NCBI GenBank assembly: GCA_035632095.1
Contig: DASQHM010000044.1
Coordinates: forward strand, 1-45,427
Direction of reading: 5' to 3'
DNA length: 45,427 bases
DNA from: DASQHM01 sp035632095
GTDB taxonomy: Bacteria; Pseudomonadota; Alphaproteobacteria; Ferrovibrionales; Ferrovibrionaceae
Shown: piece by piece, positions 1 to 9,460 of the stretch
How the letters are laid out: the number at the start of each line of letters is the position of its first letter
Position numbering within the stretch: the stretch's first letter is position 1
The notes under the pieces: generated by a model
The model's database searches: none
What the model saw: the letters and a program-made list of their open reading frames with translations, nothing else
Told to the model about the DNA's origin: nothing
Program-made: the position numbers and the translations under genes

Positions 1-23
1 GAATCGGAAACCAAGGCGGCGGT

Positions 24-1256
24 TCAGCGGCTGCGATAGCTGATCCGCCAGATCGCGTTCGCCACGTCGTCGGCGATGAGCAGCGCGCCGTCCTTTGCCA
101 CCGCAAGTCCCACGGGCCGGCCCCATACATGCGCCGTATCGTCGCCCTCGCCCCAGAATCCGGTGGCGAAGGTTTCGTAGCCGTGGCCCGCCGGTCGGCC
201 GTCCTTGAAGCGCACCCGCGCGATCAGATATCCGGTCGGCTTGCTCGAATTCCACGAGCCGTGGAACGAGACGAAGGCGTCGCCCTTGTACTCCGCCGGA
301 AACATCGCGCCGTCGTAGAAGATGAGACCGAGCGGCGCCGAGTGGGACTGGAACAGAACGTCGCCCGCGAGCGCTTTCGCGACCAGGTCCGGCTTCATGG
401 AACCGTAGTCCGGATCGGGATGGCGGCCGGCATAGGCGTAGGGCCAGCCGTAAAAGCCGCCGTCGTGCAAACCGACGAGGTAGTCGGGCACCAATCCGTC
501 GCCCAATCCGTCCCGCTCGTTCACCACCACGTAGGGAACGCCGCTCACCGGATTGACCGCGATGCCGACTGGGTTGCGCAAGCCGTTTGCGAATGTGCGC
601 TGGTTTTGGCCGTTCATGTCGAACCATTGCACGCTGGCATAGGGTAAGGGCTCTTCGGCGCGATTGTGCCGCGAGCCGACGGTGACGAAGAGGCCGCGGC
701 CGTCGGCGCTGAAGGCGATGTTGCGCGTCCAGTGCCCGGCGCTGAGCGCGCCGAGCGCATCCTTGGCCGTCACGTCCTCGGGTTTGCCGGCGGCCTTGAG
801 ATCGCCCACGCGATAGGGCAGCCGGCGCACCTGATGCAGCTCGCCCACGTAAAGATAACCGCCATGCAGCGCCAAGCCGTGCGGCACGTCGAGCCCTTCG
901 GCGAAGATCGAGCGTACGTCGGCGACGCCCTGGCCTTTCGTGTCGCGCAGGATGGTGATGCGGCCGGCCTGCGATTCGGCCAGCAGCACGTCGCCGTTCG
1001 GCGCGACGATCAGATTGCGCGCGTGCAGGAAACCATCTGCAAAGCGATTGAACGCGAAACCGGGCGGCATCGCCAATGTGGGATTCGACGGCACCGACAT
1101 GCGCCGCGGCGGATTGGCCGTGGACTTGGTCGCGTAAGGCGCCGGCAACGTGTCCGGGTCGATCACGATCTTCTCGCCGACCGGCTGACGCTGCGCCAAA
1201 GCCGGAATGCTCCATGCCACCGCCAGACAAACGACCGAAAACAATGTTGCGCGCAT
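24..1256 (-). CDS. Secreted PQQ-type sorbosone dehydrogenase family protein (six-bladed propeller)
   Basis: A 410-residue protein with an N-terminal signal peptide (hydrophobic residues 4-20, cleavage probably after PALA). The body carries repeated propeller-strand motifs seen in the glucose/L-sorbosone dehydrogenase fold: HGLALHGGYLYVGE, RNPVGIAVNPVSG, NERDGLGDG, FHGSWN and a closing GRPVGLAVAKDGALLIADD. These match the family often annotated as sorbosone dehydrogenase or PQQ-dependent sugar dehydrogenase, which oxidises sugars or other alcohols in the periplasm. The true substrate and PQQ dependence are inferred from family only. The ATG at 1256 is followed directly by the signal peptide, which supports this start. 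The gene is alone on its strand, and nothing nearby makes PQQ or carries electrons specifically for it. Confidence 0.85.
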   Translation of the reverse strand: MRATLFSVVCLAVAWSIPALAQRQPVGEKIVIDPDTLPAPYATKSTANPPRRMSVPSNPTLAMPPGFAFNRFADGFLHARNLIVAPNGDVLLAESQAGRITILRDTKGQGVADVRSIFAEGLDVPHGLALHGGYLYVGELHQVRRLPYRVGDLKAAGKPEDVTAKDALGALSAGHWTRNIAFSADGRGLFVTVGSRHNRAEEPLPYASVQWFDMNGQNQRTFANGLRNPVGIAVNPVSGVPYVVVNERDGLGDGLVPDYLVGLHDGGFYGWPYAYAGRHPDPDYGSMKPDLVAKALAGDVLFQSHSAPLGLIFYDGAMFPAEYKGDAFVSFHGSWNSSKPTGYLIARVRFKDGRPAGHGYETFATGFWGEGDDTAHVWGRPVGLAVAKDGALLIADDVANAIWRISYRSR

Positions 1257-1481
1257 GATCGAGCACCCGCTTCCCAGGCCAACTGACGGAACCGAACCGA
1301 TGATACGGCGAGCGCGCCGCGGCAGCCATCTACTAGAGTGACCAACCCTCCGTAGCGCTGGAATTTGAAGATCGACCTGGTGATCGAGGCCGGTCTCCGA
1401 GGCTTTAAGTAGATTCCGAACCTTCTATCGCCGCCCTTTGAAGCGTTTGCTGAGCAGGTGACTATTATTGAGGGGAAGACA

Positions 1482-1676
1482 ATGTTCGAGTCGCCGTACA
1501 TCATTCAGGGAAACATCAGGCATTACCAAGAGCTTCTGAGATTGGACCGCATATCGGACGTACAGCGACGGACAGTGATCATGCTGCTCGCCGAAGCGCA
1601 GGCGCAATTGCCGCTCGCCTTGGCGGAAGAAAATAAATTCGGTTTTCAAAGGGCGCGCGCGCGCCAGTTCGTCTAG
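1482..1676 (+). CDS. Small conserved hypothetical protein, 64 aa
   Basis: A 64-residue soluble protein beginning MFESPYIIQGNIRHYQELL. It is predicted to be largely helical, with a charged segment DRISDVQRRTVIMLLAEA. I recognise this layout from small unnamed proteins common in Bradyrhizobium and relatives, with no known function. An in-frame ATG lies upstream at 1458, but the ATG at 1482 has a strong Shine-Dalgarno AGGGGA at 1471-1476, five bases away, so I chose it. The last twelve codons read through an alternating GC run and may be a lineage-specific extension. A T-run at 1685-1690 follows the stop, but no clear terminator stem precedes it. Confidence 0.6.
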   Translation: MFESPYIIQGNIRHYQELLRLDRISDVQRRTVIMLLAEAQAQLPLALAEENKFGFQRARARQFV

Positions 1677-1727
1677 GTGCGGGCTTTTTTGTATCGAGGC
1701 CATCCGCTTTCATGCCTGCCGCGCTAG

Positions 1728-1811
1728 TGGCGCAATATCGACGGCCCGAGCGGGCCCGAGCCGACGCGCTACGGCGACTGGGAACGCAACGGCATCGTCA
1801 GCGATTTCTAG
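1728..1811 (+). pseudogene. C-terminal remnant of an SdhAF4/DUF1674 family gene
   Basis: Twenty-seven codons followed by TAG read NIDGPSGPEPTRYGDWERNG and then IVSDF. The block GPEPTRYGDWE followed by a short tail ending in DF is the signature C-terminus of DUF1674 (succinate dehydrogenase assembly factor 4). An in-frame TAG at 1725-1727 blocks the frame just upstream, and no other frame restores the normal N-terminal half, so this is a fragment. The stop falls in a CTAG palindrome at 1808-1811, which also supplies the stop of the convergent GNAT gene. In related genomes DUF1674 often sits next to rsmB. Here rsmB lies about 26 kb away and has no intact DUF1674 beside it. Confidence 0.6.
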
Positions 1812-2515
1812 CCGCGAAGCGCCGCGAGGCTCTTTCGCTGCCTGCCCGCGGCATCGAAGTTCGCCGGGTCGAGCCAGCGTTCGAAGGCCGCCTTGCGCGA
1901 CGGCCATTCGCTGTCGAGGATCGAGAACCAGCACGAATCGCGGTTGCGGCCCTTGTAGACCATGTGCTGGCGGAAGATGCCTTCGAAACGAAAGCCCAAT
2001 CGCTCGGCCGCCGCGCGCGACGGCGCATTGAAGCTGTCGCACTTCCATTCGTAGCGGCGATAGCCGAGCTCGTCGAAGACGCGGCGCATCATCAGATACA
2101 TCGCCTCGGTTGCCGCGGGCTTGCGCTGCAGCCGCGGCGAATAGTTGATATGGCCGACCTCGATCGAGCCGGAGGCCGGGTCCATGCGCATCAGGCTCGC
2201 CACGCCGACGGCGCGGCCCGACGCCAGATCGATGACGGCGTGAAAATGCGGATCCGGCGCCGGCGCCATCTTGGCCATCCACGCCGCATAATCCTCGAAC
2301 CGCTCGAACGGGCCGTAGCCGAGATAGGTGAAGTTGCGGCCCTCCACGTCGTCGCGGTTGGCTTCGAACAGGTCCTTGCCGTGGCGCGCCGGATCGAGGG
2401 ATTCGACCCGGCAGAAGCGGCCCTGCATGGGCGCATGCGGGGGGCGCTCGCGCGGGGTCCAGCCCGGAACCGGAAACCCGACCGGCTGGCCCAGATGATT
2501 GGTATAGCCGCTCAT
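1808..2515 (-). CDS. GNAT family N-acetyltransferase (RimJ/RimL-like)
   Basis: A 235-residue protein with the RimJ/RimL-like GNAT layout: an N-terminal strand region (FCRVESLDPARHGKDL), a central segment GVASLMRMDPASGSIEVGHI, the acetyl-CoA binding region around SPRLQRKPAATEAMYLMMRR, and a C-terminal CDSFNAPSRAAAERLGFRFEG. The last block, with Asn followed by a helix and RLGF, is typical of proteins that acetylate amino groups of proteins, tRNA-linked substrates or small molecules. The substrate is unknown. Its ATG overlaps the TGA of the upstream PNPOx-fold gene as ATGA (2512-2515), so the two are probably translated from one message. Confidence 0.85.
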   Translation of the reverse strand: MSGYTNHLGQPVGFPVPGWTPRERPPHAPMQGRFCRVESLDPARHGKDLFEANRDDVEGRNFTYLGYGPFERFEDYAAWMAKMAPAPDPHFHAVIDLASGRAVGVASLMRMDPASGSIEVGHINYSPRLQRKPAATEAMYLMMRRVFDELGYRRYEWKCDSFNAPSRAAAERLGFRFEGIFRQHMVYKGRNRDSCWFSILDSEWPSRKAAFERWLDPANFDAAGRQRKSLAALRG

Positions 2516-3213
2516 GGCTTTGCCCGCCCGGCGATGCGCTTCAACGCCTCGTCCAATGCGGTCCCCGGCGCAAGGTCCTTGAGATAGCCGGGCACCACGG
2601 TACCCGGATTGAGCCGCGGATCTGGCTCCAGCGCGCCGAATACCATGCGGACCGGCAGGACGCCGGCCCAGACCGGCAAAGCGTAGTCCGCTTCGTCGTC
2701 GATCGGCGGGCCGGTGCGGATTTTCGCCGCCGCTTCGTCGATCTCCATGCGCAGCACCGTGGTCCCTTTAAGCTCTTTCGGCGTCGGCGGCCGCGCCTCG
2801 GCCCAGCGGCCCGGCGCGAACTTGGCCATGAACGCATCGAGCGCCGCTTCCGCCTCGACCTTGTCCTCCACCTTGTAGGCGACGCCGAACGCGGTTACCG
2901 AGCGGTAGTTGATCGAATGATGGAAGCCCGAGCGCGCCAGCACGAAACCGTCGAAATGGGTAACGGCGACGCAGGCCGGCACGCCTTCGCCGAGCGTGCG
3001 TAACATGCGGCTGGCGGAGGAGCCGTGCCAATAGAGTGTGTCGCCCGCGCGCCAGAACGCCGTCGGCGTCACGTAGGGCGCGCCGTCGATCACGTAACCG
3101 ATATGGGCGATCAACGCCGCATCGAGCACGGCATGCACGGTTTCGCGCTCGTAATGGGCGCGCTTCGGCAGCCGTTTGATCCGGCTGCGCGGGGTGGGCT
3201 TGAAGGCGGTCAT
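2512..3213 (-). CDS. Pyridoxamine 5'-phosphate oxidase-fold (flavin/PLP-binding) family protein
   Basis: A 233-residue protein of the split-barrel PNPOx-like family (COG3467 type). The N-terminus has the linker SRIKRLPKRAHYERETVHAV, then strands HIGYVIDGAPYVTPTAFWR, DTLYWHGSSASRMLR and CVAVTHFDGFVLARSGFHHS, which form the flavin- or heme-binding barrel in relatives. I placed the start at the ATG at 3213, because upstream codons to 3345 run through the promoter region and look non-coding. It is divergent from the MocR regulator at 3299, a pairing widespread in proteobacteria, so the regulator probably controls it. Cofactor and reaction are not proven by the sequence. Confidence 0.82.
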   Translation of the reverse strand: MTAFKPTPRSRIKRLPKRAHYERETVHAVLDAALIAHIGYVIDGAPYVTPTAFWRAGDTLYWHGSSASRMLRTLGEGVPACVAVTHFDGFVLARSGFHHSINYRSVTAFGVAYKVEDKVEAEAALDAFMAKFAPGRWAEARPPTPKELKGTTVLRMEIDEAAAKIRTGPPIDDEADYALPVWAGVLPVRMVFGALEPDPRLNPGTVVPGYLKDLAPGTALDEALKRIAGRAKP

Positions 3214-3258
3214 GGCTCGAACTCCGGAGAGCGAACACGGGCTGGCTGCTGGATACCG

Positions 3259-3313
3259 CGAAAGTGGTTGCGTGAACAGGTCCAGATCGCCATAAGGGAT
3301 GGAGCCACTTTCG
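3259..3313. promoter_or_regulatory. Inverted repeat, candidate operator between PNPOx gene and MocR gene
   Basis: CGAAAGTGG at 3259-3267 and its exact complement CCACTTTCG at 3305-3313 form a 9-bp inverted repeat separated by 37 bases. It lies in the 85-bp divergent spacer, and the right arm overlaps the first codons of the MocR gene. Placement and symmetry suit an autoregulatory MocR site that also controls the PNPOx-GNAT pair. Binding is inference. Confidence 0.45.
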
Positions 3314-4792
3314 ACTGCAAGGTGTCCCCTGACCCGCCAACGCACCGAAGTTTCGCTGCTGGCCCTGCATCTCGATGCCGCCGCACCCGAGCCGCTGCAC
3401 CGCCAGCTCTATGCGGGCGTGCGCGAGCTTGTGCTGACCGGCCGACTTGGCCGGGGAGCACGGCTGCCGTCCAGCCGCGCCCTGGCCGACGAGCTCGGCG
3501 TATCGCGCAACACCGTGTTGATGGCGCTGGAGCAACTTGCGTCCGAAGGCTATGTGGAGGGCCGGTTGGGTTCGGGGAGTTTCGTTCCCGACGAACTCCC
3601 GGATGTGGCGCCGGTCCGCCATCGCCGCGCCGAGGCCCGCCGCAGCGGTCCCGCCCTGTCGGTACGCGGACGCGCATTGGCCGGCCGGGGCGCGATCAGT
3701 GTGCGGCGCCAAGGCTTGCTCGCGCCGGGCCCCGACACCAGCGACTTCCCGTTCGAGCTTTGGGCGCGGCTGACGGCCAAGCATTGGCGCGCACCCGATG
3801 CGGCGCTGGTTGCCGCGAGCGATCCGCGCGGACATCTGGCGTTGCGGCAGGCCATCGCCGAATACCTTCGGACCGTGCGCGCCGTGCATTGCGATGCCGA
3901 GCAAGTCATCGTCGTTTCCGGCGCGCGGCAAGCGGTCGATCTGTGCGCGCGCACGCTGCTCGATCCAGGCGACGGCGCGGCGGTGGAAGAACCCGGCTTC
4001 GCCGGCATTCGCGCCGTGCTCGCCGCCGCCGGCGCCAGGCTCGTGCCGGTGCCGGTGGACGCCGAGGGCATGCGCGTGCCGAAGAGCCGCGACAAGCTGC
4101 GCCTGATCTGCGTGGCGCCGTCCCATCAATATCCGCTCGGCGTGACCATGAGCTTGGGGAGGCGGCTCGACCTGCTGGCGCGCGCGAGAGAGCTCGGCGC
4201 CTGGATCGTGGAGGACGACTACGATAGCGAGTTCCGCTACGCCGGACCGCCGCTCGCGGCGCTGCAAGGTCTCGATCCGGATGGCCGCGTGGTCTACATC
4301 GGCAGTTTCTCCAAGATTCTGTTTCCCTCGCTCCGCCTCGGCTATCTGGTGGCGCCGCCGCAAGCGGTCGAGGACTTCGCCCGCGCGCGCAGCACCCTCG
4401 ACGATCACCCGGCGTCGGCCATGCAGCCCGTGCTGGCGGATTTCATCGCCGAGGGTCACTTCGCCCAGCATGTGCGGCGCATGCGCAAGCGCTACGCCGA
4501 GCGGCAGCGTGTCTTGCTCGACGCCGCGGCGACGGAGTTGCCCGGTCTGTTGATGCTGTCGCCCGACCCGGCCGGCATGCATCTGGTCGGCGAGCTGGCG
4601 CCATCGTTGGCGAAGCGCATGGACGACGTCACGGCATCGCGGCGCGCAGCGAAGGCAGGTCACGCGGTGCCGCCGCTATCGAGCTGTTACCTCGGCGTCC
4701 CGCGCCGCCAGGGCCTGCTCATCGGCTACGCCGCGACCCCCGACGATGCAATTGCGCCGGCCGTGGCGACGCTGGCGGCGGCACTTGCCTGA
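3299..4792 (+). CDS. MocR family transcription regulator (GntR-type wHTH fused to class I aminotransferase domain)
   Basis: A 497-residue MocR/PdxR-type regulator. Residues about 25-95 form a GntR winged helix (PLHRQLYAGVRELVLTGRL, LPSSRALADELGVSRNTV, YVEGRLGSGSFV). The rest is an aminotransferase-like domain with ASDPRGHLALRQAIAEYL, VVSGARQAVDLCARTLLDPG, VEDDYDSEFRY and YIGSFSKILFPSLRLGY. The lysine expected to hold PLP is K339. Such proteins usually sense pyridoxal phosphate or an amino compound and regulate the divergent gene. The ATG at 3299 is the only good start, although AAGGG lies directly against it, too close for a normal ribosome site. The ligand is not predictable here. Confidence 0.9.
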   Translation: MEPLSTARCPLTRQRTEVSLLALHLDAAAPEPLHRQLYAGVRELVLTGRLGRGARLPSSRALADELGVSRNTVLMALEQLASEGYVEGRLGSGSFVPDELPDVAPVRHRRAEARRSGPALSVRGRALAGRGAISVRRQGLLAPGPDTSDFPFELWARLTAKHWRAPDAALVAASDPRGHLALRQAIAEYLRTVRAVHCDAEQVIVVSGARQAVDLCARTLLDPGDGAAVEEPGFAGIRAVLAAAGARLVPVPVDAEGMRVPKSRDKLRLICVAPSHQYPLGVTMSLGRRLDLLARARELGAWIVEDDYDSEFRYAGPPLAALQGLDPDGRVVYIGSFSKILFPSLRLGYLVAPPQAVEDFARARSTLDDHPASAMQPVLADFIAEGHFAQHVRRMRKRYAERQRVLLDAAATELPGLLMLSPDPAGMHLVGELAPSLAKRMDDVTASRRAAKAGHAVPPLSSCYLGVPRRQGLLIGYAATPDDAIAPAVATLAAALA

Positions 4793-4827
4793 GACTCACT
4801 ACTGGGGTTGTCGCGGCGAACTCACTT

Positions 4828-4848
4828 TTCGACAAGCTCAGGGCGAGG
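4828..4848 (-). repeat. Short extragenic repeat copy (family A), reversed
   Basis: Read on the minus strand, CCTCGCCCTGAGCTTGTCGA matches the core of the copies at 4884 and 7969 (CCTC..CTGAGC.TGTCGAA). It lies between the convergent MocR and acs genes. Confidence 0.6.
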
Positions 4849-4883
4849 CGTTCTTTTTCGTGAAGCCATCAAGCCAAAAATCG

Positions 4884-4912
4884 CCTCATGCTGAGCCTGT
4901 CGAAGCATGAGG
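4884..4912. repeat. Palindromic extragenic repeat copy (family A)
   Basis: CCTCATGCT and AGCATGAGG are perfect complementary arms of nine bases around GAGCCTGTCGA. It sits just past the 3' end of acs in a convergent spacer and may act as a bidirectional RNA hairpin. There is no T-tract, so it is not a classical terminator. Confidence 0.7.
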
Positions 4913-4922
4913 GCCTACTGCC

Positions 4923-6866
<1,944 letters not shown>

Positions 6867-7012
6867 GGCGGCGGCCTCCCTGAACCAAGTATTCGAACCG
6901 GCCGCTTTGCGGCGGTATTGCGCCAAGTTTAACCACTGTCCCCGGCGGCGGGCAAAGCTTGCCTTGAGCGTCGATTGGATGCTGAATGGCGCGCGGCAAC
7001 AAGGAGTAAGCC

Positions 7013-7759
7013 ATGCAGTTGCAGTTGCAGACCTGGGCCGATGTCGAAAGTTACCTGAAGCAGAGCCGTGGCATCATCGTACCGATCGGCTCGACCGAGC
7101 AGCATGGCCCCAACGGATTGATCGGCACCGATGCGATTTGCGCCGAAGTCATCGCCAAAGGCGTCGGCGATGCGGCCCATGCCATGGTCGCGCCGACCAT
7201 CGCCGTCGGCATGGCGCAACACCATTTGGGCTTTCCCGGCTCCATGACCCTCAGGCCCTCGACCCTGATCGCCGTCATCAAGGACATGATCGACTCGCTC
7301 ACCAAGCCCGGGTTCCGGCGCTTTTTCTTCATCAACGGCCACGGCGGCAACATCGCGACCGTGTCCGCGGCTTTTTCCGAAATCTATGCCGAAGCAAGCT
7401 TAGGTCCGGCCGGCAACAGCGCCGGCGTGAAATGCCGCCTGAAGAACTGGTGGCAGACGCCGGGTGTGCACAAGCTCGCGAAGGAACTCTACGGCGAGTC
7501 CGAAGGCAGCCATGCCACGCCCTCGGAGGTGTCGCTCACCTGGTACGCCCATCCGAACGCGGCGCGGCCCATGACGCTCGATCCGCAAATCGCGCCCAAG
7601 GGCGATTTCACCGACGCCGACGATTACCGCCGCAATTTTCCCGATGGACGCATCGGCTCGAATCCCGGCCTGTCGAGTGTCGAGGCCGGCAAGCGCTTCT
7701 ATGACGCGGCGGTCAAGGAAATCGCCGAAGAATACAAGGCCTGGCTCGCGAAGACCTGA
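7013..7759 (+). CDS. Creatininase family amidohydrolase
   Basis: A 248-residue protein of the creatininase / mycofactocin MftE-like metal amidohydrolase family. Metal-binding residues are visible in GSTEQHGPNGLIGTD (E29, H31, D40), with the hallmark FFFINGHGGN and a later Glu in HATPSEVSL. Family members hydrolyse cyclic amides or act on riboflavin- or cofactor-related compounds; nothing nearby fixes the substrate. An AGGAG ribosome site (7002-7006) lies a few bases before the ATG. It is transcribed divergently from acs across a 146-bp spacer and followed by a long palindromic element. Confidence 0.88.
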   Translation: MQLQLQTWADVESYLKQSRGIIVPIGSTEQHGPNGLIGTDAICAEVIAKGVGDAAHAMVAPTIAVGMAQHHLGFPGSMTLRPSTLIAVIKDMIDSLTKPGFRRFFFINGHGGNIATVSAAFSEIYAEASLGPAGNSAGVKCRLKNWWQTPGVHKLAKELYGESEGSHATPSEVSLTWYAHPNAARPMTLDPQIAPKGDFTDADDYRRNFPDGRIGSNPGLSSVEAGKRFYDAAVKEIAEEYKAWLAKT

Positions 7760-7823
7760 TCGGCAAGAACCGAAAGGTCCTTATGGTTCGACATTCACCT
7801 TGAGGATCGCGTCGGCAACACTA

Positions 7824-7950
7824 CCTCACCCTCCCGTCGCTAACGCGCCGGGTCCCTCCCTCTCCCCCGCTACGCGGCGGAGAGGGAAATCGCGCGAGAC
7901 CCTCTCCGCCTGTCTGGGGGAGAGGGTGCGAGCGGAGCGAGCGGGTGAGG
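7824..7950. repeat. Large composite palindromic extragenic element
   Basis: Nested arms can be seen. CCTCACCC (7824-7831) pairs with GGGTGAGG (7943-7950), CCCTCTCC (7858-7865) with GGAGAGGG (7879-7886), and ACCCTCTCC (7899-7907) with GGAGAGGGT (7919-7927). It fills most of the spacer between the convergent creatininase and EVE genes. Similar CCCTCTCC/GGAGAGGG elements are common between genes in Hyphomicrobiales. The element shows no coding potential. Confidence 0.7.
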
Positions 7951-7968
7951 TGAGCGTTGTGAAGTTAC

Positions 7969-7997
7969 CCTCATCCTGAGCCTGTCGAAGGACGAGG
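7969..7997. repeat. Palindromic extragenic repeat copy (family A)
   Basis: CCTCATCCTGAGCCTGTCGA, continuing AGGACGAGG, is nearly identical to the copy at 4884-4912. The arms CCTC.TCCT and AGGACGAGG pair with one mismatch. It lies against the 3' end of the EVE gene in a convergent spacer. Confidence 0.7.
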
Positions 7998-8000
7998 ACC

Positions 8001-8414
8001 TTACGCCTCGGCGCCCGCCATCTTGCAGATGCGCCGCCAGGACGGCGCGTCGATCGGCACAACCGAGAGCCGCGTGTGGCGCACCAGCAGCAGATGAGCG
8101 AGCTTCGGATCGGCCTTGATCTCGCTCAAAGTAACGGGCTTCGGCACAGGCCCAAGCGGTTTCACCGCGACCATGCCGAAACGCCCCTTCTCATCGCTCG
8201 GGTCCGGCCGATAGAGGCCGCTCACTTCCATGATGCCGACGATGCGTTTCTCGTCGCCCGAATGATAGAAGAAGCACCGGTCGCCGAGCTGCATGGCCTT
8301 CATGTTGTTGGCGGCTTGATGGTTACGCACGCCGTCCCAATCGGTGGAACCCTTTTTCACCAGGTCGTCCCAGGAGAACGTCTCCGCTTCCGATTTCATC
8401 AGCCAGTACTTCAT
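8001..8414 (-). CDS. EVE domain-containing protein
   Basis: A 137-residue protein consisting only of an EVE domain (PUA-like fold). It begins KYWLMKSEAETFSWDDL and carries GVRNHQAANNMKAMQLGDR, CFFYHSGDEKRIVGIMEV and LLLVRHTRLSVVPI. These match bacterial relatives of thymocyte nuclear protein 1. The fold binds modified bases in DNA or RNA, and the aromatic cage region (FYHSG) is intact. It is the last gene of the leftward tsaD-gpsA-EVE row, a common alphaproteobacterial order that suggests a housekeeping role rather than phage defence. Confidence 0.92.
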   Translation of the reverse strand: MKYWLMKSEAETFSWDDLVKKGSTDWDGVRNHQAANNMKAMQLGDRCFFYHSGDEKRIVGIMEVSGLYRPDPSDEKGRFGMVAVKPLGPVPKPVTLSEIKADPKLAHLLLVRHTRLSVVPIDAPSWRRICKMAGAEA

Positions 8415-8441
8415 GGGATGCGACTTTCGATCATTGGGCGA

Positions 8442-9449
8442 TCATTGAGCCGGCTGGTCTTCGACCGTGAACGGTCGCGCGAGCAGACCGGCGATGGCGT
8501 CGTCGATGGCGGCGCCACGATGCAGGATCGCGTCGACCGCCGCCGAGATCGGCATATCGACGCCAAGCCGTTTGGCGAGCGCAAGGACCGCGGGCGCGGT
8601 GTCGACGCCTTCCGCGACCGAGCGGCGCGCGCCCTGAATCTCGGCCAGGCTCCGGCCTTGGCCGAGCGCGCGGCCAAGCGAGTAGTTGCGGGAGCTTTCG
8701 CCGGTGCAGGTCAACACCAGGTCGCCGAGGCCCGAGAGGCCCATTAGAGTGGTCGGCTCGGCGCCCTTGGCGCGGCCGAGGCGCAGCATTTCGGCCAGAC
8801 CCCGCGTGATCAGCGCCGCGCGCGCGTTGTCGCCGAGATTGCGCCCCGCGACGACGCCGCAGGCGATGGCGAGCACGTTCTTCACCGCGCCGCCGATTTC
8901 CGCGCCGACGATATCGCCGGAAAGGTACGGCCGGAAGGTCGGCAGGCCGATGCGTTGCACCAGCGCGCGCCCGAGCGCCGCATCGTTCGTGGCAAGGGTG
9001 ACGGCGGTCGGCAGGCCGCGCGCGACTTCGGCCGCAAAAGTCGGCCCGCTCAGCACCGATATGGGCACGGGCGGCAGCACCGCCTCCACCACTTCGTTCA
9101 TCAGCAATCCGGTGCCCTGTTCGATGCCCTTGGCGCAGATCACCACGGGCGTCGACGGCTTGATGTGCGGGCGAAGCGCCTCCGCAACCGCGCGCATATG
9201 CTGCGCCGGCACCACGAGCAGAAGGGCGTCCGCCTTGGCGGTCTCGGCGAGATCGGTGGTGGCGCGCACGGTCGGATCGAGATCGACGCCCGGCAGGAAG
9301 AACCGATTGCGATGCTCGGCGTTGATGCCGTTCACCACCTCGGTTTCGCGCGCCCAGAGCGTCACGCGCGCACCGCCCGCCGTCGCGATATTGGCGAGCG
9401 CCGTTCCCCAGGCGCCGCCGCCGATCACGCCTATGCGCCGGATCATCAT
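8442..9449 (-). CDS. gpsA: Glycerol-3-phosphate dehydrogenase [NAD(P)+]
   Basis: A 335-residue enzyme that reduces dihydroxyacetone phosphate to sn-glycerol-3-phosphate for phospholipid synthesis. The N-terminal nucleotide site GVIGGGAWGTALA, the segment VVPAQHMRAVAEAL, the catalytic lysine in EIGGAVKNVLAIACG and the motif GLSGLGDLVLTCTGESSRN are all present, and the length is normal. Two ATG codons in tandem start the gene. It begins 11 bases after the tsaD stop, so the two are likely one transcript. Confidence 0.97.
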   Translation of the reverse strand: MMIRRIGVIGGGAWGTALANIATAGGARVTLWARETEVVNGINAEHRNRFFLPGVDLDPTVRATTDLAETAKADALLLVVPAQHMRAVAEALRPHIKPSTPVVICAKGIEQGTGLLMNEVVEAVLPPVPISVLSGPTFAAEVARGLPTAVTLATNDAALGRALVQRIGLPTFRPYLSGDIVGAEIGGAVKNVLAIACGVVAGRNLGDNARAALITRGLAEMLRLGRAKGAEPTTLMGLSGLGDLVLTCTGESSRNYSLGRALGQGRSLAEIQGARRSVAEGVDTAPAVLALAKRLGVDMPISAAVDAILHRGAAIDDAIAGLLARPFTVEDQPAQ

Positions 9450-9460
9450 TCGTCAGCCTA

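Noticed and set aside
1685..1690. T-run after the small hypothetical gene as an intrinsic terminator
   Set aside because: The only nearby symmetry is an alternating GC run inside the coding region, not a stem directly before the T-run.
2768..4663. 631-codon minus-strand open frame covering the MocR gene
   Set aside because: The MocR domains on the plus strand are complete; the antisense product has no recognisable domain.
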